Of a stretch of DNA of 64,000 bases, positions 11,943 to 21,721 are shown piece after piece; the first letter of the stretch is position 1, and the number at the start of each line of letters is the position of its first letter. The stretch covers positions 1 to 64,000 of the forward strand of contig NZ_JAAXKY010000006.1 in assembly GCF_012911925.1 (NCBI RefSeq), in the 5' to 3' direction. Position numbers and translations under genes: made by a program. The notes beneath the pieces are model-generated. The model ran no database searches, was not told the DNA's origin, and saw only the letters and a list, made by a program, of their open reading frames with translations. Origin of the DNA: Pseudonocardia xinjiangensis (GTDB lineage: Bacteria > Actinomycetota > Actinomycetes > Mycobacteriales > Pseudonocardiaceae).

Positions 11943-12766
11943 ACGTTCTCGTTCTCGCGCAAGCGGCACCTGACGCCGTCGGCGTCGGCGAGGCCGTCGT
12001 CTTCTGGATCCTCGGCCCGATCGCGCTCGCCGGCGCGCTGGGCATGGTGTTCGCCCGCAACGCCGTGCACTCCGCGCTCGCACTGGTCGGCACGATGTTC
12101 TGCCTCGCGGTGTTCTACATCGTGCAGCAGGCGCCGTTCCTCGGCTTCGTGCAGATCATCGTCTACACGGGCGCGATCATGATGCTGTTCCTGTTCGTGC
12201 TGATGCTCGTCGGCAGGGACAGCTCCGACTCGGTGGTCGAGGTGCTGCGTGGCCAGCGGATGGCCGCGCTGCTCCTGGGCATCGGGCTCGCGGTGCTGCT
12301 GGTCGGCGCCCTCGGGAGCTCCCTCACCTCCGTCACCTCGGTCGGCCTGGCCGCGGGTGGCGCGGGCGCGGGCGGCAACGTCACCGGGCTCGGGGCGCTG
12401 ATCTTCACGAAGTACCTGTTCGCCTTCGAGCTCACCTCCGCGCTGCTCATCACCGCGGCGCTGGGCGCCATGGTGCTGGCCTTCGCGCAGAGCAAGGGCC
12501 ACCTCAAGCGTGGCCAGCGGGCCACGGTCGAGGCGCGCCTGCGCGGTGAGCACGACCGGATCTCGCCGCTGCCCGGCCCCGGTGTCTACGCCACCGCCAA
12601 CTCGGTGGCCGTCCCGGCCGTGCTGCCCGACGGCTCGATCGCGCCGGAGTCGATCTCGGCGATCATCGACGCCACCCCGGTGGCCCCCACCGACGAACGG
12701 CACCCGGACGCGCACGCCCTCACCGGTTCTCGGTCCGCCGACGACACCTCCGAGGAGACCCGGTGA
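11939..12766 (+). CDS. nuoJ: NADH-quinone oxidoreductase subunit J, with C-terminal extension
   Basis: Membrane subunit of 275 aa. The five-helix core includes [20 protein letters not shown] and [20 protein letters not shown], the family's conserved helix 3 segment. About 90 residues after the last helix form a polar tail not found in short NuoJ proteins. The GTG start at 11939 overlaps the nuoI stop as GTGA. Confidence 0.93.
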   Translation: MNVLVLAQAAPDAVGVGEAVVFWILGPIALAGALGMVFARNAVHSALALVGTMFCLAVFYIVQQAPFLGFVQIIVYTGAIMMLFLFVLMLVGRDSSDSVVEVLRGQRMAALLLGIGLAVLLVGALGSSLTSVTSVGLAAGGAGAGGNVTGLGALIFTKYLFAFELTSALLITAALGAMVLAFAQSKGHLKRGQRATVEARLRGEHDRISPLPGPGVYATANSVAVPAVLPDGSIAPESISAIIDATPVAPTDERHPDAHALTGSRSADDTSEETR

Positions 12767-13062
12767 GCCCCACCTACTACCTGCTGCTCTCGGCGCTGCT
12801 GTTCTCCATCGGCGCGGTGGGCGTGCTGGTGCGGCGCAACGCGATCGTCGTGTTCATGTGCATCGAGCTGATGCTCAACGCCGTGAACCTGAGCCTCGTC
12901 ACGTTCTCGAGGATCAACGGCCAGCTCGACGGCCAGGTCATGGCGTTCTTCGTGATGGTCGTGGCCGCCGCCGAGGTCGTGGTCGGTCTCGCGATCATCA
13001 TGTCGATCTTCCGCACCCGCCGGACCGCGTCGGTCGACGACGCGAACCTGCTGAAGTACTGA
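12763..13062 (+). CDS. nuoK: NADH-quinone oxidoreductase subunit K
   Basis: Three-helix membrane subunit of 99 aa homologous to MrpC. The conserved Glu-bearing helices are visible: [16 protein letters not shown] and [13 protein letters not shown]. Both glutamates belong to the proton-translocation path in this family. GTG start, overlapping nuoJ by four bases. Confidence 0.95.
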   Translation: MSPTYYLLLSALLFSIGAVGVLVRRNAIVVFMCIELMLNAVNLSLVTFSRINGQLDGQVMAFFVMVVAAAEVVVGLAIIMSIFRTRRTASVDDANLLKY

Positions 13063-13080
13063 GACCTAGGAGTGCTCCCC

Positions 13081-13188
13081 GTGCACACCACGCCCCGTCT
13101 GTCGCGGGCCCGGCGCGAACGTCGGTCGAGGCCCACCAGTGATGTCCGTGCCGTGACCGGCGCGGCCACCGGTCGGAGCCCGCGATGA
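13081..13188 (+). CDS. Possible small ORF coupled to nuoL
   Basis: The only real gap inside the nuo operon (13,063-13,184) holds a GTG-started frame of 35 codons. It follows AGGAG (13,068-13,072), and its TGA overlaps the nuoL ATG as ATGA, like the coupled junctions elsewhere in the operon. The predicted peptide is very basic (about ten Arg), with no membrane helix or known motif. It may be a coupling leader, a real small protein or chance. Confidence 0.35.
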   Translation: MHTTPRLSRARRERRSRPTSDVRAVTGAATGRSPR

Positions 13189-15152
13189 ACGCGGTGTTCG
13201 CCCAGGCCACCGAGCTGCCCTCGGTCGAGGCAGCCACCGGCATGGCCTCCCTGGCCTGGCTGCTGTTCGCACTCCCGGCGCTCGGGGCACTCGTGCTCTT
13301 CGTCGCAGGCAGGCGGGCGAACGCGTGGGGCCACTGGCTCGGCGTGCTCACCGTGGTCGCGTCGTTCGTGGTGGGTCTGCTGATCTTCCTCGAGACCCTC
13401 CAGCTCGACCCCGCCCAGCGGACGCGGGAACTGTCGCTCTACGACTGGGTCGCGGTCGCAGGTCTCAACGTCCACTACGGCCTGCGGATCGACCCGCTGT
13501 CGCTGACGTTCGTGCTGCTCATCACGGGTGTCGGTGCGCTGATCCACATCTACTCGGTCGGCTACATGAGCCACGACCCAGGTCGTCGGCGGTTCTTCGC
13601 ACAGCTCAACCTGTTCATCGCGGCGATGTTGCTGCTCGTCCTCGGCAACAACTTCGTGATGCTCTACCTCGGCTGGGAGGGCGTCGGTCTGGCGTCGTAC
13701 CTGCTGATCGGCTTCTACCAGGACCGCCCGTCCGCGGCTACCGCCGCCAAGAAGGCCTTCCTGATGAACCGCGTCGGTGACGTCGGGCTGGCGATCGCGA
13801 TCTTCGTGCTGTGGTCGCAGCTGGGCACTCTCCAGTACGACGCCGTGTTCGAACGGATCGGCCAGGTCTCGACGCCGGCGCTCGTCGCGATCACGCTGTT
13901 GCTGCTGCTCGGCGCCTGCGGCAAGTCCGGCCAGTTCCCGCTGCAGTCCTGGCTTCCGGACGCGATGGAGGGCCCCACCCCGGTGTCGGCGCTGATCCAC
14001 GCGGCGACGATGGTCACCGCGGGGGTCTTCCTGATCGCGCGGACGAGCCCGATCTACAACCTCACGGAGACCGGCAGGCTGATCGTCATGCTGGTCGGGG
14101 TGATCACCCTCCTGATCGGGGCGATCATCGGGTGCGCGTACGATGACATCAAGAAGGTGCTCGCGTACTCCACGGTCAGCCAGATCGGCTACATGATCCT
14201 CGCGGTCGGTCTGGGACCGGTGGGCTACGCGCTCGGCATCGCCCACCTGCTCGCGCACGGCTTCTTCAAGGCAGGGCTCTTCCTCGGCGCCGGGTCGGTT
14301 ATGCACGCGATGCACGACGAGGTCGACATGCGCAGGTTCGGTGGCCTGGCCCGGTACATGCCGATCACGTTCGTGACGTTCGGCCTCGGCTACCTCGCGC
14401 TGATCGGCTTCCCCGGCCTGTCCGGGTACTTCACGAAGGACGAGATCATCGTTGCCGCCTTCACGGCACCCGGCTGGCAGGGGTGGGTCTTCGGGCTCGC
14501 CGCCGCGCTCGCTGCCGGTCTCACCGCCTTCTACATGACCCGCCTGATGCTCATGACCTTCTTCGGCGAGAAGCGCTGGAAGGATCTCCGCACGGCCGAG
14601 GGCGAGGAGTACCACCCGCACGAGTCGCCTGCGGTGATGACGGGGCCGATGATCGTGCTCGCGATCGGCTCGGTCTTCGCGGGCTTCCTGCTCACCAACA
14701 ACCACGTGCTGGCCACCTGGCTGGCCCCGTCGGTCGGTGAGCAGGCGGAGCCTGCGCACGCCGCGCTGTCGCACACCGAGGTCACCATCCTCACCCTCGT
14801 GCTCGCCGCGCTGGGCGTGCTGGCCGCCTACCTGCTGGTCGGCAGGCGGCCCACGCCCGTCGAGCGCCCCGAGCCGGTGTCGCTCCCCGTGCAGGCGGCA
14901 CGCCGCGACCTGTACGCCAACGCCATCAACGAGACTCTCATCGCGCGGCCCGGCACCTGGCTCTCCCGCGCGCTGGTCTACGTCGACAACCGCGGGGTCG
15001 ACGGCCTGGTCAACGGCACGGCCGCGCTGTTGGGCGGCAGTTCGGGCCGCCTGCGGCGGCTCCAGACCGGGTTCGTTCGCTCCTACGCGCTCTCGATGCT
15101 CGCCGGTTCGGTGCTCGTCGTGGCGGCGCTCCTGGCGGTGCGGTTCGCATGA
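13185..15152 (+). CDS. nuoL: NADH-quinone oxidoreductase subunit L
   Basis: Large antiporter-like membrane subunit of 655 aa, distal in the proton-pumping arm. It shows the Mrp/NuoL signature: YLGWEGVGLASYLLIGF with the key Glu, SWLPDAMEGPTPVSALIHA, LLAHGFFKAGLFLGAGSV and ALIGFPGLSGYFTKDEII. A long C-terminal polar region precedes a final helix, consistent with the lateral helix of NuoL. ATG start with a GGAG site. Confidence 0.96.
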   Translation: MNAVFAQATELPSVEAATGMASLAWLLFALPALGALVLFVAGRRANAWGHWLGVLTVVASFVVGLLIFLETLQLDPAQRTRELSLYDWVAVAGLNVHYGLRIDPLSLTFVLLITGVGALIHIYSVGYMSHDPGRRRFFAQLNLFIAAMLLLVLGNNFVMLYLGWEGVGLASYLLIGFYQDRPSAATAAKKAFLMNRVGDVGLAIAIFVLWSQLGTLQYDAVFERIGQVSTPALVAITLLLLLGACGKSGQFPLQSWLPDAMEGPTPVSALIHAATMVTAGVFLIARTSPIYNLTETGRLIVMLVGVITLLIGAIIGCAYDDIKKVLAYSTVSQIGYMILAVGLGPVGYALGIAHLLAHGFFKAGLFLGAGSVMHAMHDEVDMRRFGGLARYMPITFVTFGLGYLALIGFPGLSGYFTKDEIIVAAFTAPGWQGWVFGLAAALAAGLTAFYMTRLMLMTFFGEKRWKDLRTAEGEEYHPHESPAVMTGPMIVLAIGSVFAGFLLTNNHVLATWLAPSVGEQAEPAHAALSHTEVTILTLVLAALGVLAAYLLVGRRPTPVERPEPVSLPVQAARRDLYANAINETLIARPGTWLSRALVYVDNRGVDGLVNGTAALLGGSSGRLRRLQTGFVRSYALSMLAGSVLVVAALLAVRFA

Positions 15153-16774
15153 ATGACGGTTCCGTGACCTCAGGGGGAAGCGTGTTGCTCCTCGTCCTGC
15201 TGCTCCTCCCGCTCATCGGTGCCCTCGTGGTGGCTCCGATGAAGGAGAACCAGCGACTGGCCAGGCTCGTCGCGCTCGGGTTCGCGCTGGTGGAACTCGT
15301 GCTCACCGCGGTCACCTGGCTCTCCTACTCGGTGGCCGACGCCGCGAGCGGCACCCGGTTCCAGCTCGAGCTCTCGGTGCCGTGGATCCCCGCCTTCGGC
15401 ACGCGGTTCGCGCTCGGCATCGACGGGATCGCGCTGGTGATGCTCGCGCTGATCGCCGTGCTGGTGCCGATCGTGATGGCGTTCTCCTGGGAGGAGAAGC
15501 TGCCGGAGGGCCGCACGAGGTCGGGCTACTTCGGACTGCTGCTGGCCACCCAGGGCCTGCTGGTCGGGGTGTTCGCCGCCACCGACGTGTTCCTGTTCTA
15601 CGTGTTCTTCGAGGCCATGCTGATCCCGATGTACTTCATGATCGGGCGCTTCGGCGGGCCGCGCAGGCAGTACGCGGCGGTCAAGTTCTTCCTGTACTCG
15701 CTGCTCGGTGGGCTGATCATGCTCGCCTCGGTGATCGGCCTCTTCGTCGCGAGCGGCGAGCAGTTCGGCCAGGGCACCTTCACCTGGACCGACCTGCAGC
15801 GGATGGCGGCGAGCCTGCCGGAGTCCACGCAGATCTGGCTGTTCCTGGGCTTCTTCGTCGCGTTCGCGATCAAGGCCCCGCTGGTGCCGTTCCACACCTG
15901 GCTGCCCGACGCCGGTGCCGAGGCCCCGGTCGGTGCGGGTGTGCTGCTGGTCGGCGTGCTGGACAAGGTCGGCACGTTCGGCTTCCTGCGGTACTGCCTC
16001 CCGCTGTTCCCCCTCGCGTCCCAGCGGCTCGCGCCGCTGGTGCTCATCCTCGCCGTCATCGGGATCCTGTACGGCGCGCTGCTCGCCGTCGGGCAGACGG
16101 ACATGAAGCGGTTCGTGGCCTACACCTCGATCGCGCACTTCGGGTTCATCGCGCTCGGGATCTTCGCCTTCTCCACGCAGGCCTTCGCGGGGTCCGCGCT
16201 GTACATGGTCAACCACGGCCTGTCCACCGGGATGCTCTTCATCGTGGTCGGCCTGCTCATCGCGCGCGGCGGGTCGCGGCTGGTCACCGACTACGGGGGC
16301 GTCAGCAAGCCGGCCCCGCTGCTGGCCGGCGCGTTCCTCGTCGCCGGGCTCTCGTCGCTGGCCATGCCCGGCACCAACTCGTTCGTCAGCGAGTTCCTGG
16401 TGCTCGTCGGCTCCTACCCGCGCGAGCCGGTGTACACGATCCTGGCCACCGTCGGCATCGTCCTCGCGGCGCTCTACGTGCTGTGGATGTACCAGCGCAC
16501 CATGCAGGGCCCGGTGCGTGGCGCCGCGGTGCTCGGTGCGCTGGAGCGGGGCGGACCCGGCACCATGCTCGACCCCGGCGTCGCCGCGAAGCGTGACGGA
16601 TCCGGGTTCCCGGACCTGTCGAAGCGCGAGATCGCGGTGCTGACGCCGCTGATCGTGCTGATCATCGTGCTCGGGTTCTTCCCGGGCCCGGTGCTCGACG
16701 TCATCAACCCGTCCGTGGTGGCCACCATGAACGAAGTGGGTCTCTCCGACCCGGTGGGAGGACTGTCCCGGTGA
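15149..16774 (+). CDS. nuoM: NADH-quinone oxidoreductase subunit M
   Basis: Antiporter-like membrane subunit of 541 aa. Landmarks are VFFEAMLIPMYFMIGRFG (conserved Glu), AIKAPLVPFHTWLPDAGAEA (conserved Lys), FVAYTSIAHFGFIALG and GLSSLAMPGTNSFVSEFLV. It overlaps nuoL by four bases (ATGA) and nuoN by four. Confidence 0.96.
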   Translation: MNDGSVTSGGSVLLLVLLLLPLIGALVVAPMKENQRLARLVALGFALVELVLTAVTWLSYSVADAASGTRFQLELSVPWIPAFGTRFALGIDGIALVMLALIAVLVPIVMAFSWEEKLPEGRTRSGYFGLLLATQGLLVGVFAATDVFLFYVFFEAMLIPMYFMIGRFGGPRRQYAAVKFFLYSLLGGLIMLASVIGLFVASGEQFGQGTFTWTDLQRMAASLPESTQIWLFLGFFVAFAIKAPLVPFHTWLPDAGAEAPVGAGVLLVGVLDKVGTFGFLRYCLPLFPLASQRLAPLVLILAVIGILYGALLAVGQTDMKRFVAYTSIAHFGFIALGIFAFSTQAFAGSALYMVNHGLSTGMLFIVVGLLIARGGSRLVTDYGGVSKPAPLLAGAFLVAGLSSLAMPGTNSFVSEFLVLVGSYPREPVYTILATVGIVLAALYVLWMYQRTMQGPVRGAAVLGALERGGPGTMLDPGVAAKRDGSGFPDLSKREIAVLTPLIVLIIVLGFFPGPVLDVINPSVVATMNEVGLSDPVGGLSR

Positions 16775-18372
16775 CCAGCCAGGCCCAGGTGGCGCCCCTG
16801 ATGGCGCCGCCCATCGACTACGCCGCGCTCGCGCCGTTGCTCATCGTGCTCGCGGCGGCGTGCATCGCCGTGCTGGTGGAGGCGTTCCTGCCCCGCCACC
16901 AGCGGTGGCCCGCCCAGGTGACGCTGTCGGTCGTCGCGATCGGCGCGGCCGGACTCGCGCTCGGCCTCTACGCAGGCAACGGTCCCGCCGGCATCACCAC
17001 GCTGGCCGACTCGCTGGCGGTGGACGGTCCCACGCTGTTCCTGTGGGGCACGCTGCTCGCGCTCGGCCTGGGCAGCATCCTGCTCATCGCCGACCGGTCG
17101 GTGGAGCCCGGCGGGGCGCTCATCGCCTCCGCCGCGTCGCGTGCCGTGGTCGGCGGCGGGGCCGGCGCCGAGGGGATCGCGCCTCCTCCGGAGGACCGTT
17201 CCTACGGCACGCCCGGTCTGGCGCCCACCATGCAGACCGAGGTCTTCCCGTTCACGCTGTTCGCCCTCGCCGGGATGATGGCGTTCTGCGCCGCCAACGA
17301 CCTGCTGACGATGTTCGTCGCGCTCGAGGTGCTCTCGCTCCCGCTCTACATCATGTGCGGCCTCGCCCGGCGCAGGCGGCTGATGTCGCAGGAGGCGGCC
17401 GTCAAGTACTTCCTGCTGGGCGCGTTCGCCTCCGCCTTCTTCCTGTACGGCCTCGCGCTGATCTACGGCTACGCCGGCTCGGTGCGCCTCACCGACATCG
17501 CCACAGCCGCCGTGGGCACGGCGCGGTCCGACGCGCTGCTGCTCGGCGGTCTCGCCCTGCTCGTCGTCGGCCTGATGTTCAAGGGCTCGGTCGGGCCGTT
17601 CCACACCTGGACGCCCGACGTCTACCAGGGCGCGCCGACGCCGGTCACGGCGTTCATGGCGGCCTGCACGAAGGTCGCCGCCTTCGGCGCCATCCTGCGG
17701 GTGCTGCACGTGGCCTTCGGGGACACCCGCTGGGAGTGGCGGGGAGTGCTCTGGGCGATCGCCATCCTGTCGATGGTGATCGGCGCCGTGATCGGTCTCA
17801 CGCAGACCGACATCAAGCGGATGATCGCCTACTCCTCGGTGGCCCACGCCGGCTTCCTCCTGATCGGGGCCATCTCGATCACCGAGCAGGGCGTCTCGGG
17901 CACGCTGTTCTACCTGCTGGCCTACGGGTTCACCACGCTCGCCGTGTTCGGCGTGATCAGCCTGGTCCGCAACGCCGACGGCGAGGCCACCCACCTGTCC
18001 CAGTGGGCCGGGCTCGCCAAACGGTCCCCGATCGTCGCCGGGGTCATGACGTTCCTCCTGCTCGCTCTCGCCGGGATCCCGCTCACCAGCGGTTTCACGG
18101 CGAAGTTCGCGGTCTTCTCGGCCGGGCTCGGCGACGGGATGGCCCCGCTCGTGGTCATCGCTCTGGTGGCGAGCGCCGTGGCGGCGTTCTTCTACGTCCG
18201 CGTGATCGTGCTGATGTACTTCAGCGAGCCCGCCGCCGACGGCCCCACCGTCACGGTCCCGGGAGCGTTCACCACCGCGGCCATCACGCTCGGGGTGATC
18301 GTCACTCTCCTGCTCGGAATCGTTCCGACCCTGGCCTTGGGCTGGGCAGGCGGCGGCGGCTTCGTAGGGTAG
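16771..18372 (+). CDS. nuoN: NADH-quinone oxidoreductase subunit N
   Basis: Last antiporter-like subunit of complex I, 533 aa. It contains FVALEVLSLPLYIMCGLAR (conserved Glu), FKGSVGPFHTWTPDVYQGA (Lys), MIAYSSVAHAGFLLIGA and ALAGIPLTSGFTAKFAVF. GTG start in a GTGA overlap with nuoM. The stop lies 83 bases before the polyprenyl synthase, so transcription may continue. Confidence 0.96.
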   Translation: MTSQAQVAPLMAPPIDYAALAPLLIVLAAACIAVLVEAFLPRHQRWPAQVTLSVVAIGAAGLALGLYAGNGPAGITTLADSLAVDGPTLFLWGTLLALGLGSILLIADRSVEPGGALIASAASRAVVGGGAGAEGIAPPPEDRSYGTPGLAPTMQTEVFPFTLFALAGMMAFCAANDLLTMFVALEVLSLPLYIMCGLARRRRLMSQEAAVKYFLLGAFASAFFLYGLALIYGYAGSVRLTDIATAAVGTARSDALLLGGLALLVVGLMFKGSVGPFHTWTPDVYQGAPTPVTAFMAACTKVAAFGAILRVLHVAFGDTRWEWRGVLWAIAILSMVIGAVIGLTQTDIKRMIAYSSVAHAGFLLIGAISITEQGVSGTLFYLLAYGFTTLAVFGVISLVRNADGEATHLSQWAGLAKRSPIVAGVMTFLLLALAGIPLTSGFTAKFAVFSAGLGDGMAPLVVIALVASAVAAFFYVRVIVLMYFSEPAADGPTVTVPGAFTTAAITLGVIVTLLLGIVPTLALGWAGGGGFVG

Positions 18373-18455
18373 GGACGTCAACGAGCTCGCGGGCTCACAC
18401 CGGAACGGCAAGCAGTGACGCGATTGCGGCCGAACAGCGTCACCGAGGAGCGTGC

Positions 18456-19457
18456 GTGAGTACCAACGCGATAGCGGGCGTCGAGCTCGGGGACACCGAG
18501 CTCGCCGCGGCCACCGCCGCGGGCCTGGACAGGGTCGAGGATCTGCTGCACCGGGAGGTGCGCAGCGAGTACGGGTTCGTCACCGAGACGTCGCTGCACC
18601 TCATCGAGGCGGGTGGCAAGCGGTTCCGCCCGCTGTTCACGCTGCTCGGCGCGCAGATCGGGCCGAGTCCCGACGCCGACGAGGTGATCACCGCCGCGGT
18701 GGTCGTCGAGCTGATCCATCTGGCGACGCTCTACCACGACGACGTCATGGACTCCGCCACGATGCGCCGGGGCGCGGAGAGCGCCAACTCGCGCTGGGAC
18801 AACAGCGTGGCGATCCTGACCGGTGACTTCCTGTTCGCCCACGCCTCCCGGCTCGTGGCCGACCTGGGGCCGGACGCGGTGCGCATCATCGCCGAGACGT
18901 TCGCCGAGCTGGTGACCGGCCAGATGCGGGAGACCCGTGGCCCGCGCCCCGGCGAGGATCCCGTGCAGCACTACCTCCAGGTGATCGCGGAGAAGACGGG
19001 GTCGCTGATCGCCACCGCAGGCCGCTACGGCGCCATGTTCTCCGGCTGCCCGCCGGAGCACGTGGAGGCGCTGCACCGGTTCGGCGCCACGATCGGCATG
19101 GCCTTCCAGATCTCCGACGACATCATCGACATCGCCTCGGCATCGGACAGCTCCGGCAAGACGCCCGGCACCGACCTCCGCGAGGGCGTGCTCACGTTGC
19201 CGATGCTCTACGCGCTGCAGGACACCGGCCGCGACGCCGACCGGCTCCGGGTGCTGCTGGCCGAACCGCTCACCGACGACGCGGAGGTGGCCGAGGCGCT
19301 CGGGCTGCTGCGTGCCGGTCCCGGGCTCGACCGCGCCCGCACGATGCTCGCGGGCGAAGCCGCAGGTGCCCGTGCCGAGCTCGGGAAGCTGCCGGACAGC
19401 GCCGCCACGCAGGCGCTCGCGTCACTCACCGAGTACGTGGTGGACCGCACCGGCTGA
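18456..19457 (+). CDS. Long-chain polyprenyl diphosphate synthase (GrcC1-like)
   Basis: All-trans polyprenyl synthase of 333 aa. Two Asp-rich Mg-binding motifs are clear: DDVMD (first, after LIHLATLYH) and DDIID (second, after MAFQIS), plus GGKRFRPLFTLLGA for substrate binding. It probably makes the menaquinone side chain, given menG and menJ on the other side of nuo; mycobacterial GrcC1 sits beside MenJ in the same way. The GTG at 18456 follows GAGGAG by five bases. Confidence 0.88.
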   Translation: MSTNAIAGVELGDTELAAATAAGLDRVEDLLHREVRSEYGFVTETSLHLIEAGGKRFRPLFTLLGAQIGPSPDADEVITAAVVVELIHLATLYHDDVMDSATMRRGAESANSRWDNSVAILTGDFLFAHASRLVADLGPDAVRIIAETFAELVTGQMRETRGPRPGEDPVQHYLQVIAEKTGSLIATAGRYGAMFSGCPPEHVEALHRFGATIGMAFQISDDIIDIASASDSSGKTPGTDLREGVLTLPMLYALQDTGRDADRLRVLLAEPLTDDAEVAEALGLLRAGPGLDRARTMLAGEAAGARAELGKLPDSAATQALASLTEYVVDRTG

Positions 19458-19459
19458 CC

Positions 19460-20383
19460 TCAGGTGCGCCCGGCGATCTGGACGCGGGGTTCGGGCGCAG
19501 CAGCGCGGGTGGCACGCACCAGGTCGACGGTGAGGATCGCCAGCGCCACCCATACCAGGCCGAAGCCCAGCCAGCGCACGGCGGGCATCGACTCGCCGAC
19601 CACGAGCACTCCCCAGAGGAACTGCAGCGTCGGTGTCAGGTACATCAGCGTGCCGAGCGTGGTGAGCGGGATCCGGCGCGCGGCGGCGCCGTAGAGCAGC
19701 AGCGGCACCGCGGTCACCGGGCCGGCGGCCACCAGCAGCACGATGTGCCACCCGCCGTGGTCGACCAGCGTGCCCGAGCCGCCGAGCTGCAACACCACGA
19801 TCAGCGCGGCGGCGGCGGTGCCCAGCACCAGGCCCTCGGCGGTGAGCCCGGCGGTGGAGCTCAGCGGCACCGTCTTCTTCAGCAGCCCGTAGACACCGAA
19901 GGAGACGGCCAGCGCCAGCCCCAGCCACGGCGGCCTGCCGTTGCTGACGCTGATGATCACCACGGCCGAGGTGGCGACGGCCAGCGCCACCCACTGCAGC
20001 ATGTGGGGCCGTTCACGCAGCACCAGAACGCCCAGCAGCACGCTGACCAGAGGGCTCATGTAGTAGCCGAGCGCGATCTCCACGACGTGGCCGATCGCCA
20101 CGCCGTAGATGAAGACCCCCCAGTTCACGGCGATGCAGACGGCCGCGGCCGCCACCGTCCACCAGTGGCGGGTCGCGAGCGAGCGCAGGTCGCTCCAGCG
20201 GTGCAGCAGCGACAGCACGACGGCCATCAGGACCAGCGTCCACAGGATCCGGTGGGCGAGCACCTCGATCGGTGCGGCCGGGTCGAGCAGCGGCCAGAAG
20301 GCCGGGAACAGCCCCCACGTCGCGTACGCCCCGACGCCGAGAGCCACACCGCGACGATCGAGCTCAGGGAGGGGGATTGCCAT
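19460..20383 (-). CDS. rarD: RarD-like EamA family permease
   Basis: Drug/metabolite transporter superfamily protein of 307 aa with about ten hydrophobic helices. Family markers near the N-terminus are GVGAYATWGLFPAFWPLL and LAHRILWTL; ALGYYMSPLVSVLLGVLVL and LMYLTPTLQFLWGVLV mark the two halves. The ATG at 20383 is chosen because upstream in-frame residues are Cys/Arg-rich and unlike the family. It converges on the polyprenyl synthase with a two-base gap. The substrate is unknown. Confidence 0.85.
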   Translation of the reverse strand: MAIPLPELDRRGVALGVGAYATWGLFPAFWPLLDPAAPIEVLAHRILWTLVLMAVVLSLLHRWSDLRSLATRHWWTVAAAAVCIAVNWGVFIYGVAIGHVVEIALGYYMSPLVSVLLGVLVLRERPHMLQWVALAVATSAVVIISVSNGRPPWLGLALAVSFGVYGLLKKTVPLSSTAGLTAEGLVLGTAAAALIVVLQLGGSGTLVDHGGWHIVLLVAAGPVTAVPLLLYGAAARRIPLTTLGTLMYLTPTLQFLWGVLVVGESMPAVRWLGFGLVWVALAILTVDLVRATRAAAPEPRVQIAGRT

Positions 20384-20613
20384 CCCGTCATCACAACATC
20401 CGGTGGCTGCACGCCTCCGGGCCGGTGGCATCAACCGTTCGTGACGGACGCAAAGGAAGCTTTCACCCACACGTGAACGGGTCCATGTGGTCCGATCGTT
20501 GGAGTGGAATGCGCCATTGGCGAGGACTGCGGGCGACCATTCGGGTGGGAGGTCGCGCGTACGGCGCTCGGAGGGCGTACCGCGTCGAGATCGTCGTCTC
20601 CGGGGGGAACGTC

Positions 20614-21336
20614 GTGGGCTGGCAAGTCGGTCAGGTCTGGGTCCTGTACGTGGTCGGGGGCCTCGTCATCGCGAGCGGCGTGACGTGGCTGGTGCTCAGG
20701 CGTCCGGAGTCCCTGTTCGTGCGTCCGGAGCAGCGGCTCTCACCCACGGCCTGGGCCGGGACGGCCGCGCCGACCGGGATGGCGAAATGGGCGCCCGGAC
20801 CGCAGACCGCGGACACCGAGGACCCGGCATCGGCTGATGCGCCTCAGTCATCACCCTCCCTGGCCACCGACCCGGCGCTGGCGGTGCTCGACTGCGACCG
20901 GACCGCCGTCCGGCCCCTGCCCCGGCCCGACGCCGCGGCAGAGGCGGTCGGTGCGCTCGACGTGCTCGGCGTCGCCCCGGTGACCGATCCGGCCGCCCCT
21001 GCCGCTACCGGGTGGGTCGCCCCGGCGGCCGGCGTGGAGGCCCTGGACACCCCGACAGCGGCCGTGCCGGTGGCTGCAGACCGACCGGAGAACGGCCCGG
21101 CGGGGGAGAGTTCGTCGGAGGAGAGCCCCGCGGAGGGCGGCCATGTCCACGAACACCTGGTTGCGGAGAACGACGCAGGGGACAACGGCCTGGCCGAGAC
21201 GGTTCCCGAACCCCGGCGCCCGGCCGACGACATGCAGGCGCACGGTGGCGGGCCCGTCGAGCGACCGCTGCAGATCCCCGTGCAGGCAGGTCCCCGGGAC
21301 AACTCCACCCGGCCTGACGGCAGCGGGCGTTCCTGA
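20614..21336 (+). CDS. Single-pass membrane protein with long acidic Ala/Pro tail
   Basis: A 240-aa protein not recognised from any family. One membrane helix lies near the N-terminus (VWVLYVVGGLVIASGVTWLV, about residues 8-27), followed by a tail of about 200 residues rich in Ala, Pro, Glu and Asp with no fold apparent. The GTG at 20614 is preferred because GGGGGG (20,602-20,607) precedes it at ribosome-site distance. It lies just before the secreted-protein cluster, but no functional link is shown. Confidence 0.55.
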   Translation: MGWQVGQVWVLYVVGGLVIASGVTWLVLRRPESLFVRPEQRLSPTAWAGTAAPTGMAKWAPGPQTADTEDPASADAPQSSPSLATDPALAVLDCDRTAVRPLPRPDAAAEAVGALDVLGVAPVTDPAAPAATGWVAPAAGVEALDTPTAAVPVAADRPENGPAGESSSEESPAEGGHVHEHLVAENDAGDNGLAETVPEPRRPADDMQAHGGGPVERPLQIPVQAGPRDNSTRPDGSGRS

Positions 21337-21554
21337 TGGGATCAGGCGACCCACGGCCGGCAGAGCCCGCTTCGCTGCTGCGGTGTCGTCACAACGGCCC
21401 GAGTCCGGCGTCCGTCGGGGCATGCACCCGGCAGCGGAACGTCGCGGCCGGCGAATGGATACGCCATCGTTCGGGTGGGATCGCGGCGGAATGTGTCACC
21501 CTCCGTCGAACAATGGGGCCTGCAGCGTCGAGAGTCCTCGGAAAAGTATCCACC

Positions 21555-21721
21555 ATCAGATGCATATCTTAACTGTAAGTACTTTGTTAATCCGATAGTG
21601 TGGCGCGATTTGGTTACCTGCTGAATGCGCGCTAGATTCACCCCAGTCGGCGAGGGCTCCCCCTGAAGCGCTGACTCGGAGCGTCGACGTTCTAAGTCGA
21701 CACATCAATGAGGAGACGTCT
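21555..21721 (+). promoter_or_regulatory. Promoter and leader of secreted paralogue A
   Basis: An upstream element has AGTACT at 21578-21583 followed by TTAATCCGAT. After 26 bases comes -35 TTGGTT (21610-21615), a 17-base spacer and -10 TAGATT (21633-21638). The leader forms a hairpin GTCGGCG/CGCTGAC (21646-21675, one G-U pair) whose loop holds GGCTCCCC. GAGGAG then precedes the GTG start by six bases. Confidence 0.7.

Noticed and set aside
12777-14774. Long minus-strand reading frame opposite nuoL (665 codons)
   Set aside because: Its translation is a compositional shadow (Arg/His/Glu/Gln-rich) of a high-GC gene; nuoL on the plus strand has every expected motif.
16474-18411. Long minus-strand frame opposite nuoN
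   Set aside because: Same reason: charged, low-complexity translation and no ribosome site; the plus strand is a complete nuoN.
20462-20477. TTCAC-N6-GTGAA palindrome as a CRP site upstream of the 20614 gene
   Set aside because: The half-sites are in the opposite order to the CRP consensus, and it lies about 140 bases from the start; too weak to call.
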